This document shows, piece after piece, positions 53,576 to 64,000 of a stretch of DNA of 64,000 nucleotides; within the stretch, counting starts at the first letter, position 1, and each line of letters opens with the position of its first letter. The position numbers and the translations under genes were made by a program. Under the pieces are notes generated by a model. The model made no database searches and had not been told where the DNA came from. It worked only from the letters and a program-made list of their open reading frames with translations. Source of the stretch: Chelonoidis abingdonii (Eukaryota; Chordata; Testudines; Testudinidae); contig NC_133770.1 in NCBI RefSeq assembly GCF_003597395.2, positions 8,778,122 through 8,842,121 of the forward strand, in the 5' to 3' direction.

Positions 53576-55829
53576 GAGAGGGTGGTCACAGCAGCCGTAC
53601 CTAATGAGAGGCGGGGGTGCTTACCTGAGCATCGACTCCTCTTTGGAGTTGCCATCGTCTTCTCTCAACTCCTTGACTACAGGTTTGGGAAGAAATGTAT
53701 TAAAAAAACAGGCACGCAAAATAAATCATACGTTCGGTCTAAGCTGGACTTTAGGATGTAGACCACTTCCTGTCTCCCATGGCCCTGAGCCTTTCCTCCT
53801 TCAGAGCTGAAGCCACCAAGCAGGAAAGACCTTCCAGTGACGTACCCAGGAAAATGGGCTGTGTGCCCAGGGCAAAGCCTCTCTGGCTGCATATCCAGGG
53901 ATGGGGGCTGTAGAAGGGGTAGGACAAAGGTGGGAGGGGAGGCTGTTTGGGGGTGGGAGATGCCCTGTCTGTGTTTCAATGGCTCTCTTTCCCTCATTCT
54001 TTAGTTCTCTGCCAGCTAGCAGCTAAAGCCTGGCTCTGATAACAGCTAATGGAGACGCTGGTGGCCAGCTCTCCCAGCTCTCCCTGAGCAGCCGTGGGGC
54101 CTGGGTTGCATTCTGCGGGATGATTTTCCTGACAGCTCAGGCTCCCATGGCCAGGCCCCAATCTCACTGTCTCTCTCTCTCTTGTGCCCCAAACAGAGCT
54201 ACTGAGTTGTGGTTCCTGGGTGGTCCAGTGCTAAGCATGGGACCCAGAGGCTGTTGACCTGGGCCTCATCTGCCCATCACAGCAGGGTATGTGACACTCC
54301 ATTTGACACTGAAGCTGGGAGCTATTAGTGGTCTATATCCTCAGAAAGGGGCCATGAGAAGCTAATTCCTGATTCTGCCACTGCCTTCCTTTGTGCCCTT
54401 GGGCAAATCAATTCCAACTTCCTTTTGCCTCAGTTTCCCCATTTGTCAGGTGGGGATATTGATACTTCTCCTTCATTGGCAAAGGGGAAGATTTTCAAAG
54501 TGGGAGATAGTCACTCAACTCCTAGTGAGAACTGGGTGCCTAACTCTCCTTCATCCCCTTGCGAAGCTCCCCCTGAGACTTTAGGATAGAAACCTATGTA
54601 TGGGCCTAATTCTGCTCTCACCTGGACTGATGTAAATCTGGAGGAACCCTTTTGGCTTCAGTTGTGTTACTCCGGATTAGCACTGGTATACAAGGGCATG
54701 AGGCAGGGACCAATATCATGCAAGCAATTACTTGAGTCTACATTAGTGATTGCTACTGAATTTAACTGAAAGGAGGAGGGGGGTGAATTCTCTGCTATTT
54801 CTGCTGGCAAGTATATGATGAAAGTGGGAAAAATTCTACCCCATTCACCTCTGGGTTAAATCCACATGTTTTGTGCATATAATCCAGGCAGGGCAATCTT
54901 CCCCCGTTTCAATGGCCATATGAATCTTTTCCATGTGGCTCACTCACCTCTTTTCTCTCTCTCTCTTCCTTGGCCTGGCTCTCCTTCCAGAGTGACTTTT
55001 GTGGTGAAAGCCTCAGGCAGCCATGTGTACGAGCTGTCAGGGATGTGATGGGAAGCGTTCCCATTTTTCCTTTCCCTTTGCCAGGTTCCTTCACCTTTAT
55101 TTATTAGTATTTATTTATTTCTCAACTCACAGCCCTCTCCACCAAACAGCCCAAGGGCATGGCTGCTTCAGACCTATGCTAACAGGCAGCTGCAAGGGGC
55201 TCTGTGGTTTTTAGGACTAGGGGTGGGGTGGATGCATATTTGTCAGGACCCCTCCCCAGCGTGCACCTGTCAACTGCCACCACCGCTTGGAAAGCATCAG
55301 AGGCCCAAACTCCTCCAACCCAGGTGCCAAAACCTTTCTAGAGCTGTCTCCTAGTTCATGAAACCTTCCCTGATACCATGACCCCCTCAACCCATTGCCA
55401 AAACCCTCCTACATCACAAGCGACCCCAACACAACCAGCTGCCAAGCCCTGTCACTGTCAAACAGGCTACAATTCAGCCTTAGGTCTCTCCACTTCCTAC
55501 TTTGCACGGAGCACCACCAAACTGGTCCACTGTATTCCCATGGTATCAGTCTCAGTAGTTCACAGATCAAGCCCTGCACAGGCAGGGCCTCACTTTGCTT
55601 TTTGACTATCTGATGAGCCCAGCAGCTGTGCTAAAGCCATGGAATGCAGTCCCATAGGACCACGGGGGCTTCCCCCATAGTATGGACCCTCCAGCAGTAA
55701 CTTATTGTGGGTGGGCGTTGTCCCATCCGCCTCCCTTCCGAACACAGTCTGCCCTGCTTACATCACCATCTTCAAAGCGGCATCATTGTCTGTAACTCCT
55801 CCTTCCCACCTTCCACCCCGCTCCCCCTT
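53576..55829. other. Intergenic or extended 3' UTR with MIR and foldback pieces
   Basis: 54365-54500 is a MIR fragment (GATTCTGCCACTGCCTTCC, GCCCTTGGGCAAATCAATTC, TGCCTCAGTTTCCCCATTTG). 54598-54710 is a palindromic repeat (GGCCTAATTCTGCTCTCACC). The rest is unassigned. No exon recognised. Confidence 0.4.
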
Positions 55830-56210
55830 CGTACAGAATGCACGTGTTATAAAACCTGAAATTCCAAAGCTATTGTACAAAGTAGGGTTGTCACCTTTTC
55901 TTTTCTTTTTTTTTTTTTGTTTTTGGTATTTTGTTAAGTCTGATGATTTTTTTTATGATTATTTATTTTATGAATAAATGTATATATTAGCAAGAGTATA
56001 TATTTGCAGAAATAACTCATCGGGACAGTGCGGTTGCTCAGCAATTGTGCGTGTGACCTCATTGTCTTTTACCTGATTTTCTACTGACAGCACACTAGCA
56101 GTGTCTTGTAACTGTTTTTGTTTCCAGTTAAGTTTGATAGATGTGTTAACTTTATAATGAAAATTAAAGAAAAGTATTAATTTTAACCTGTCTGGTTTAG
56201 ATTTCTTTTT
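55830..56210 (+). terminator. Candidate distal 3' end with poly(A) signals
   Basis: AATAAA at 55973-55978 is followed at once by TGTATATA (55979-55986), a Pumilio-type element. A second signal, ATTAAA at 56163-56168, is followed by a GU/U-rich stretch (CCTGTCTGGTTTAG, then TTTCTTTTTTCC). The block is free of transposons and rich in A/U, like a 3' UTR end, and stops just before a CR1 at 56273. It could be the far end of a WNT3A transcript of about 7 kb 3' UTR, or belong to another transcript. Confidence 0.35.
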
Positions 56211-56272
56211 TCCATGTCACTGGGCTACTGTTCTGTATTGTGTCTTACAACAGAGCTGGGGTTAAGTTAATA

Positions 56273-56715
56273 GATTCAGAGATTATAAAGGCAGAAAAAA
56301 ATATTGTTATCGTGTAGAATAATAGATTCTAAATCCAAAAGGGAATACTCTGATCCTCTAGTCCGACCTCCTGCATAACACAAGCCGTAGAACGTCCCTG
56401 AATTAATTCCTGTTTGAACTAAAGCATATCTTTTAGGAAAAAAAAACATCCAATCCTGATTTTAAAATGTCCAGTGATGGACAATCCATCACAACCCTTG
56501 TTCCAGTGGTTAATTAACTTCACTGTTAACAAATGTGTACCCTACTTCTAGTATGAATTTGTCTAGATTGAATGTCCAATCATTGGGTTTTGTTATACTT
56601 TTGTCTGCTAGATCAAAGTTCTCATTAACAAATTTCTGTTCCCCATGTAGGTACTTAAAGACCGTGACCAAGACACCCCTTAACCTTCACTTTGTTAAAC
56701 TAAGCATATTATGTT
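56273..56715 (-). mobile_element. CR1 LINE 3' fragment, old
   Basis: CTCTGATCCTCTAGTCCGAC, CCTGCATAACACAAGCCGTA, GATGGACAATCCATCACAAC and CCAGTGGTTAATTAACTTCA. Reversed CR1, same subfamily as 1897-2215. Confidence 0.8.
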
Positions 56716-57744
56716 CCTGGAGTCCATTACTATAAGATGCATAAAGTAATGAAGAAACCTGTGGCCCACTCCTAACAGAGGAGATGCTCTGCTTAGTTCT
56801 TGGCTGCCTAGAAGAAACTGCTCAGTCAATAAGAGTCTTCTATTAAGTCTTATAGGGTTAGATAAGTCCAGAATTTTCAGAAGGGCACAGAGTGCCCAGA
56901 ACTGGGGGCAAGTTTTCAAAAAAAGTTTAGCAGGATGAGTCAGGAGGATGGTAGATGCTGAGCTCTTTTGAATAATCTGGCCCTAAAAGAGAAGGGAGAG
57001 CGAAAGAGACCTCAAAGAACACGCACAAACGTTGACTATATTTGTCACTTTTTAAACTAAGGTGGTTCCGGTGAAATGGGACAGTCCACTCAATGCCCAG
57101 GAGACTAACGTCCTCCACTGATCTCCTCAGAACTGATACATCATAGGGAATGGCCGTGCAATTCGCCACTGACGCTGCCCCACTAGCAATGATGAGTGAG
57201 AAGGCATCCTTTCAGAGACTCTTGTGAACATTTCACTACCAAATGGAAGGGACTCTGGGGCCATCTCCCCACCTCTGATGGCCTTTACCCCTCCACACAT
57301 GTGCTCTGAATACCACAGATACTACAAACAGGAATTAATTCAGGGAAAGTCTATGGCTATGAGGCTATGGAAGGTGCTATGCAGGTCAGACTTTCTGATC
57401 CCAGTGGTCCCGTCTGGCATTATAATCTATGCTTTGTCCTACCTGACAGGGATGATTTATCCCTAGAGCTCATAAAAATTGTTCTGAAGGAGGGTGATCC
57501 TGTGGCTAAGGCAGACTCCCATGTTACTTTGGACAAGTCATTGAGGCCCAGGGCCTCAAAGGGTATTGAGGTGCCTCAAAGCCTTGGGATATCTGGGTCT
57601 TAGTCTTTCTGTGCCTCAGTTCCTCATAGGTAAAGTGGGGATAATTAAACTTCTATACGCCAGCATTAGCTGATCAGTCACCAGTGTCATGAAAATACTT
57701 GTATAACCCACACATCTCCTGGATGTAGTGTTCTATCTCCCCTA
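56716..57744. other. Intergenic, no gene recognised
   Basis: 57480-57650 has MIR-like words (TGTGGCTAAGGCAGACTCC, CTGTGCCTCAGTTCCTCATA, GTGGGGATAATTAAAC), probably a decayed SINE. Nothing else recognised. Confidence 0.35.
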
Positions 57745-57895
57745 GGGGCACTGAGGCCACTTAGAGATTAATGAGTCTGCTACAGCCGTTGCTAGGAGCA
57801 TAGGACTTTTAGCTCATGCAGTAGAGGCTTATGCATTTAGCTGCAGAAGTCCCAGGTTCAATCCTGTACGCCGACAACTGGAATCGGTCGGTGTT
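57745..57895 (+). mobile_element. tRNA-derived SINE, best copy of the family without CR1 tail
   Basis: GATTAATGAGTCTGCTACAG, then TTTTAGCTCATGCAGTAGAG as an A-box region, the B box GGTTCAATCC at 57855-57864, and the end TCGGTCGGTGTTACACC. The closest relative in the window is 41340-41475. Confidence 0.7.
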
Positions 57896-58662
57896 ACACC
57901 TGTAAATGAGAAGATGGTATTTTATGCCTTTGGCGCAAACCCACGGGCAGGTATTTTCAAAATATACATAGCACAGATGAGCTGCCCCAGCAAAGTATTC
58001 CCACCACCCAGCTTTGAATTACACCACTCAAGCACCACACTGAGTTATTATACTCAGCATATTTTCCAGGAAGAAATGATAAATATTCTTAGCAAAGGAC
58101 CCTTGAGATAAGTTTATTTGCCAAGCGGTGTGGCCTTCTTGGTCAGATAAGGGAAAGCATTTTTTTGTTTAACGGACAAAACAAACACCTAGCTTCTCCC
58201 AGCACCCACATTACCTGCTCTCTGCAAGCATAGGTACTCCTAGTGGGTGGGGTTTACCCCAGCTTAAGGGGAAAATTGGGGGATGGGAGTGGTTATTATA
58301 TAGGTAACACAGCCCCTGGACCAGGAGTGGCTACCTATAGGGGAAATGTGGTAGTTCTACCTCTCTGATGAGAAACAGCAACAAAAGTTATTGCTCAGAT
58401 ACAGCTATGACAATGGGTTCTGTGTGTGGATGTGTGTTCACTGACAGCTGGACAGAGACCACCAGAATAGGTCACCTACTGGCCATCAGACAGCAGCTAT
58501 GCATAATAACTATGGTTTGGGGCCAAAATTGGGGGGAAATGCTCTGTGCTCTAAGCTCCTATCAAAGGCAATGGGCATTGCAGGCACTTAGCCTCTGGGA
58601 GAAACATCAGATCCTTAACTATTGTTCAGTGCTGGGTTGATTAGCCAATTCCTCCTTATACA
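57896..58662. other. Intergenic, no gene recognised
   Basis: Single-copy-looking DNA. Confidence 0.3.
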
Positions 58663-58925
58663 TAGATTCATGGACTCCAATGGCAGGAGGGCTCACTGCG
58701 GTCATCTAATCTGAACTCCTGTATCACACAGGCCATAGAACTTCCCCAAAGTAATTCCTAGAGCAGCACTTTTTGGAAAACATCCAACTTTGATTTAAAA
58801 ATTGTCAGTGATGGAGAGCCCACCACGACCCTTGGTAAATTGTTCCAGCGGTAAGTAATCCTCCCTGTTAAAAATATATTATTACTTTATTTCCAGTCTG
58901 AATTTGCCTAGCTTCATCCTGCAGC
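58663..58925 (-). mobile_element. CR1 LINE 3' fragment
   Basis: ATAGATTCATGGACTCCAAT, GGTCATCTAATCTGAACTCC, ATCACACAGGCCATAGAAC, AGTGATGGAGAGCCCACCAC. Reversed CR1. Confidence 0.8.
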
Positions 58926-60046
58926 CCTGGGATCATTCAAACATGTCCAGATCCATGCCCAGTATAATATGGAAGTGTTGTCACCCATTTCTCCCTTGCC
59001 TGGCTTTGGAATTTGCTTACTGTGCCCTTTTATTTGCAGGTGGGGATTTTTTTTCTTCCATTGTATATGCGTTCGGTGGCACATCGCCAGAATTGCATTC
59101 CACAGGGCTACAATCCAGTCTGGGATTTACTTGCGAGTGTCAACAGGTGAAAAGTGTTAACTAATGAACTTGGTGCTAGTGTTATGGAGAGGTCAACTCT
59201 GTGTGTCTGTCAGATGGCTTGGAGAAAGGACAGCAGGATTAAATAGATTTCTACATCCATCTATAATGAGAAAAGCATACCCATGGTACAACCCTACCCA
59301 TTTAAACCACTTTCCGCTGCCTGGTTCATTCAAATTTTGGTTGAGCACCACGTTTCTTTTCATCTCCAGAGACTGTGTGTTTATGCCCAGAGAAAGTACA
59401 TCACGAGCAGTGGCAGCTGGCAAGCTTCCTTCACATACCACGCCCTCACGAGCAACGTGCCTGCATTCAGAGCACTTCTAGGAATGAAGATCTGTTCTGA
59501 ATCTATGCCCCATTCAGACCTCAAGTTCCAGCATTGGCTGATGAGATGAGTATCAGTAGAGATGGGTGGGATTTGTGATGTGGAGACCTGTCCCTGTGGA
59601 TTGGGCTGAGGTCACAAATTCATTCATATAGACCACTGAACGGCCATCAGATGGTTTCATCTTCCGGAGACCTGGGACCAACACCATAGAAGATTGGGCT
59701 CAGTCATGTCAGAGGAACACTTTGGTTTCCATAACATCAGTTTGGCTAGGAAAGTGTTTCAATTAATTGTAGCGGGTGGGACAAATGTGTGTAGCTATGT
59801 GACTTTGGCTGATATTCACAGCTAAATCAGTAAATACTCTTACTACCCGAGATTAGGAATCTGGACCCACAAGACTTCCACACACAGAAGTCAGAATGTG
59901 GAAGGCTAGCGGACATGGCCTTAGCACTTTAGGATCTGAATAGATTGCCCATCTGGCTTTTGGTGTAACAAGCTAGCAAGGCCTGTCTGAAATACTCCAC
60001 CCCCTTTGCAGGTGTTGGTTCTGTTGGACAAAAAAGTGTTATATAG
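58926..60046. other. Intergenic, no gene recognised
   Basis: Single-copy-looking DNA. Open frames here overlap on both strands without motifs. Confidence 0.3.
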
Positions 60047-60590
60047 ACTCATAGAAATGTAGGGCTGGAAGGGACCTTGAGAAGTTATCTAGTCCACCCC
60101 CCTGCCCTGAGGCAGGATTGAGCAAACCTAGACCATCCCTGGCACTTATTTGTCTAACCTGTTCTTAACATCCTCCAATGATGGGGAATCCACAACCTCC
60201 CCTCGGTGACCTGTTCTTTAGAGTTAGAAAGTTTTTCCTAATATCCAACCTGAATCTTCCTTGCTGCAGATTAAGCCCATTATGTCTTGTCCTACCTTCA
60301 GCGGACATGGAGCACAAACGATCACTATCCTCTTTGTAACAGCTCTTAACATATTTGAAGACTGTTATCAGGTCCCCACTCAATCTTCTTTTCTCAAGAC
60401 TAAACATGCCCAGTGTTCAGCCCATCCTCATAGATCAGATTTTCTAAACCCTTTATCAGTTTTGTTGCTCTCCGCTGGTCTCTCTCCTATTTGTTCATCT
60501 CTTTCTTAAAAGTGTGACACCCAGAACAGGACACAGTACTCCAGCTGAGGCCTCACCAATGCCATTTAGAGCAGAACATTAGCTCCCATG
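60047..60590 (-). mobile_element. CR1 LINE 3' fragment with ORF2 tail
   Basis: 3' UTR words AGACTCATAGAAATGTAGGG, CTAGTCCACCCCCCTGCCC and GATGGGGAATCCACAACCTC, then ORF2 tail on the minus strand (FSLEKRRLSGDLITVFKYVK at 60350-60410, matching [20 protein letters not shown] in the CR1 at 5700). It ends near CCTCACCAATGCC, the usual place of truncation. Confidence 0.85.
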
Positions 60591-61549
60591 GCTTACATAA
60601 GAGACTCCTGTTGATATATTAAAAGACACCAGACATGCCAAATACAAGCAAGGACTCCAGCAGAATTGTTGTGGAACTTTTCTGAAGTACTTAGCCCCTA
60701 ATGGGGGTGTTTGGGTATTGGAAACACACCCAGAGAAATGGGATATGTGGGAGGGCATTACTATTTATTGCATTGTGGGAGTGGCTAGGAGGCCTCACCA
60801 TAGATCAGGAGCCCATTGTCCTAGTTGTTATACAAACACAGAACAAACATGTAGAGTCCTTGTCCCCACAGGGCTGGCAATCTAAATAATGGGTTTTCTT
60901 TTGTTTTTATAACAATTAATAACAAAAGTTGCTGGTTGCCAGCCTGAGGTAAAAACTGCTTTCAGCTGCTGTTACATGCCTTATTAACATGTTTGCATGT
61001 CAGCACTGAAAATCTACCCTGGAGGCCACACATGACTCTTCTGTAGCAGATACCTACCAGTCATCTGAATTAAAAAGTTATCTAAGGGAATGGTGTACAG
61101 ATTAATCTATAGTAATGAGGGTGGGGAAAGGATGCATCTTTTAGCACCGCTTATCAAATGTGCCAAATAAAGAAGATTCCATTTCCTTTGAAGCATATAA
61201 TTTGAATATTAACCTAAGGGTTTGGGGGAAAAAACAACAACATAGCAGTGAATTCTGCTGACACTGAGGTGAATGGCATGCTGTATCTGTGAAGGAGAAA
61301 GTAGTTGGGTGTGGCTCTTTAGAGAAAGAGGACTAGGGTGAAGGCTGAGCAAACCTGCAGTAGGAACACCAGGAGCTGCCAAGCCTGGGGAGGGTTTGGA
61401 GTTTTGGCTGATATTTGTTGTTTTTAATGTCTTTGTTAATAAAGAAAGGGGGTGAGTTTTTGACTCTCCGCAGTGTATGGACTTTGGTTTTAGAAGAGAT
61501 TAGGAACAACACCTGTAGTCAGTTTCCGAATTATATCTAGTTACAATGA
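60591..61549. other. Intergenic, small MIR-like remnant
   Basis: 60770-60885 has GATCAGGAGCCCATTGTCCT and GTCCTTGTCCCCACAGGGCT, a reversed MIR-like piece. Otherwise nothing recognised. Confidence 0.3.
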
Positions 61550-61635
61550 CCCAGATCCTGAAAGGTATCTAGGTGCCAAACTCCCATTGATTTCAGTGGG
61601 AGTTAGGTACCTAAATACCTTTAAGGATCTGGGCC
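61550..61635. repeat. Foldback repeat, nearly perfect
   Basis: Left arm CCCAGATCCTGAAAGGTATC and on to about 61590, inverted by the right arm ending CTTTAAGGATCTGGG. About four mismatches in 40 paired positions. The centre is CTCCCATTGATTTCAGTGGG. Confidence 0.88.
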
Positions 61636-61879
61636 AAAGTCCTTGTCTGTGAAAAGCTGCAGGCTTCCCCTCTTCATCTTAAAAGTATCACGATTCATTG
61701 ATCATGAAGCCAAACAGTAGTTGTATAAACCTGCCAAGTCTGATTAGCACACACCTTTCACAAGCCTTGCTTGTGAGATGAGCTTTAATAGCAGACTTCA
61801 AATGTCCATAAAATGAACCCAGGGCATTTTTGGTATCCCTTCTGTACCGCAGGGGTTAACAACTTTCAAAATGTGGTGA
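61636..61879. other. Intergenic, no feature recognised
   Basis: No exon or repeat recognised. Confidence 0.25.
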
Positions 61880-62075
61880 TCACTCCCTTCACAAGAGGTA
61901 TTCCCAGCTTCTGTTTGCCAGGGGCTGGGAATGGGTGACAGGTGATGGATCACTTGATGATTACCTGTTCTGGTCATTCCCTCTGAGGCACCTAGCATTG
62001 GTCACTGTCGGAAGACAAGATGCTGGGCTAGATGGACCTATGCTCTGACCCAGTAGGGCCGTTCTTATGTGCTTA
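61880..62075 (+). mobile_element. CR1 LINE 3' fragment, second subfamily
   Basis: GGGTGACAGGTGATGGATCA, TTACCTGTTCTGGTCATTCC, CTCTGAGGCACCTAGCATTG, then ATGGACCTATGCTCTGACCC and AGTAGGGCCGTTCTTATG. It is the forward version of the blocks at 5008-5200. Confidence 0.8.
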
Positions 62076-62179
62076 CTGGTGGGCACCAGGATCTAAGGAC
62101 CAAACCATTCTGGAATTTACAGGCCTCTCTGCTGTGGCAATACAACAGGACAAGAAAAATACTAAAAGAATTTTCCCAA

Positions 62180-62372
62180 TCATAGAATATCAGGGTTGGA
62201 AGGGACCTCAGGAGATCATCTAGTCCAACCCCCTGCTCAGAGCAGGACAAATCCCCAGACAGTGTTTTGTTTTCTTTTACACCCCTGTTCCCTAAGTGGC
62301 CCCCTCAAGGATTGAGCTTACAGCCCTAGGTTTTAGCAGGCCAAAGCTCAGACCACTGAGCTCTCCCTCCCC
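62180..62372 (-). mobile_element. Cry I-type tRNA-derived SINE, reversed
   Basis: The + strand starts ATCATAGAATATCAGGGTTG and GGAAGGGACCTCAGGAGATC, then CCCCCTGCTCAGAGCAGGAC, and ends CAGACCACTGAGCTCTCCCT. The tail is close to the CR1 end, and the head is diverged. Confidence 0.88.
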
Positions 62373-64000
62373 TGCTTTTTTTAACTCTTAGATTTCCAAA
62401 CTGGCTTGGGCAGCTCACCCCAGTTTTAGCACCAAATATTCTCTCTGATCCCTCCCTTGCATGACAATTTGTAGCCCCAAAAAATACATTTTCTGAGGAT
62501 TGAGGAAGGAGTGCAACATTTTTCATTGTAGCAGAAATGACATTACACAACCATGGACTCAGAGGTACACCACCCACTCATAATAGAGAAGCCACTTTTG
62601 TCCCTGACATGCAGCCTCTGAACTGGAAGGTAGTTTCCAGCACAACAGCGGAGGTCAAAAGAAAGCTGTAGCTAACCTAACCAAGGCAAAGCTCTATTCT
62701 GATTAAAAAAACACCGAGGGATGTTTAATATCCACACACACCATCATCCAAAAGATCCCCAGTGCAATAAACTGCATAAACCGCCACTGAGTTACTGAAG
62801 AAGCACAGAATGATGAGCTGAATCTGCTGCAATTTTAATCTGTGGTTGCAAGGAGTCTAGGTATTTCAGACCCAGTGCTTATGTCACTAACCATCCTCTC
62901 CAAAGGAGTTTGCCAACAGTGGTAAGTGGAGTCCCCTCTTGGTTCCAAAGTCAGAAGGATCCTGTTGCCTTTTCAGTCCCACAAGAGAAGGGTTTGTTGT
63001 CAGATCCTGATGCTACTTGTAAATCCAATTTGGGGACAATTTTGAAGACTAAATTTAAAAGGGTGGCAATTTTGCGAGTGCCTCAAACTCAGGTTTCAAA
63101 GAAAAACACTAATGCACCATGGAAAGAAAGAGAAAATGCTTTGGGACATTCCATTCCTAACTTTCTGTAGACTGACTACTAAGCAGAACAAGACAATGTA
63201 TTCCCTTGGGAACTGAAATCGGTGACAATCTGTGAGGATGTCGGAAGTTGCGCTCATTCACTCCAGGTCTCCGATCTCTTAGTGTCGGAAATGTATCTTT
63301 GCCCCGTTCATTCAGAATGTTCTAAAATGTCATGCTGACAAGATGTGCTCTGTAAGTGTAAACTTCCCCAAAATAAATTCAAGAGGGAAGTGCTTCAGAT
63401 TCCAGATCACTGATTATACAGTATGGGTAGAATTAAAGCCTTGCATACCAGCAGAGTGGAAAGCTGAATGTTTAGAAAAATTAGTCCTCACGCTCGCTTG
63501 CTCGCTGAGATCTGAATTGAGGATTGGATGTTCCTCCATGGAAATGGCCACTCCAGCTCAGACACTGTAAGTCATAATAATACTAATTCTTTGCACTTCT
63601 ATAACCCCTTTCATAGCTCTTGTGTCACTAAGCAAACTCTGATCTCCTTTTCCAAAAGCCTCCACAAAAGGCTAACATTTCTTAATATTTTCTGCTTCTG
63701 ATCTCCTCTATGATGCCCACAGCTCCTGCTTTCATGCCTCATCCTTCATTGTTACTATTGTGTCTGTTTAAACTACACTGGACCTATAACCATGGATGAA
63801 ATCTTTGGCTCTTCTCCCTAAGCCTCCTAAAGCCCATGTTATGCCAATCTAATTAACCTAGAAGGCACTCATAATGCAGTGATGTGCTTCAGTACATAGC
63901 CCTAAAATAGATTATCTATTGTCATGATATATGGAATCATCAGCCACTTTAAACAAGAGGTGCTCAATAAAGAAGACAGCTATAAACTATACACACAAAA
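62373..64000. other. Intergenic, no gene recognised
   Basis: Mostly single-copy-looking DNA. 63570-63690 has words like a reversed MIR tail (CACTTCTATAACCCCTTTCA). No exon of the expected downstream neighbour was recognised. Confidence 0.3.

Noticed and set aside
57224..57603. 80-codon frames on the + strand
   Set aside because: They overlap one another in different frames and enter a MIR-like remnant. No domain was recognised.
62373..64000. Start of the downstream neighbour (ARF1 expected from synteny)
   Set aside because: No ARF1-like coding sequence was seen.

Overview
This is vertebrate genomic DNA, most likely from a cryptodiran turtle. The window is dominated by CR1 LINEs on both strands. 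It also carries four tRNA-derived SINEs whose 3' tails look like CR1 (the Cry I type typical of cryptodires), several hAT-like MITE families with 8-bp target duplications, and many short palindromic repeats. No database was searched, so the species group is an inference from repeat families.

The only host gene I can support is WNT3A on the + strand, and only its 3' half is present. Exon 3 is 45400-45665 (266 nt) and the coding part of exon 4 is 48640-49119 (480 nt, ending TAA). Together they encode 248 residues, matching residues 105-352 of the 352-residue vertebrate protein. The acylated serine (S209) and the N298 glycosylation sequon are at the expected places. I found neither exon 1 nor exon 2, so 1-45399 is best read as the 3' part of a very large intron 2. 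Intron 3 is 45666-48639. A proximal 3' UTR with poly(A) signals lies at 49226-49626. A second 3'-end-like block at about 55830-56210 may be a distal poly(A) site or an unrelated transcript end.

Layout: 1-5000 is mostly single-copy intron with small CR1 and MIR pieces, plus a decayed C-terminal piece of a non-CR1 LINE (2240-2714). 5008-9750 is a nearly full-length CR1 on the minus strand inserted into an older CR1; it has an internal duplication and a GC-rich insert. 9750-22850 is mainly single-copy sequence with MITE, MIR and foldback insertions. 22865-26280 holds nested insertions: a SINE inside a MITE, and a GC-rich repeat inside a hAT relic that still carries a transposase start. 26920-32050 is relatively repeat-poor and is the best place to look for conserved regulatory DNA. 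32050-44780 is repeat-dense, with two plus-strand CR1s, two hAT MITEs with target duplications, and a 1.01-kb solo LTR flanked by GGTTC. 49120-64000 is 3' UTR and intergenic DNA with older CR1 pieces and one Cry I SINE.

Nothing here looks like a new multi-gene system. The interesting material is the unusually long intron, the alternative 3' end, the layered transposon insertions, and a set of different palindromic repeats that share one self-complementary centre.
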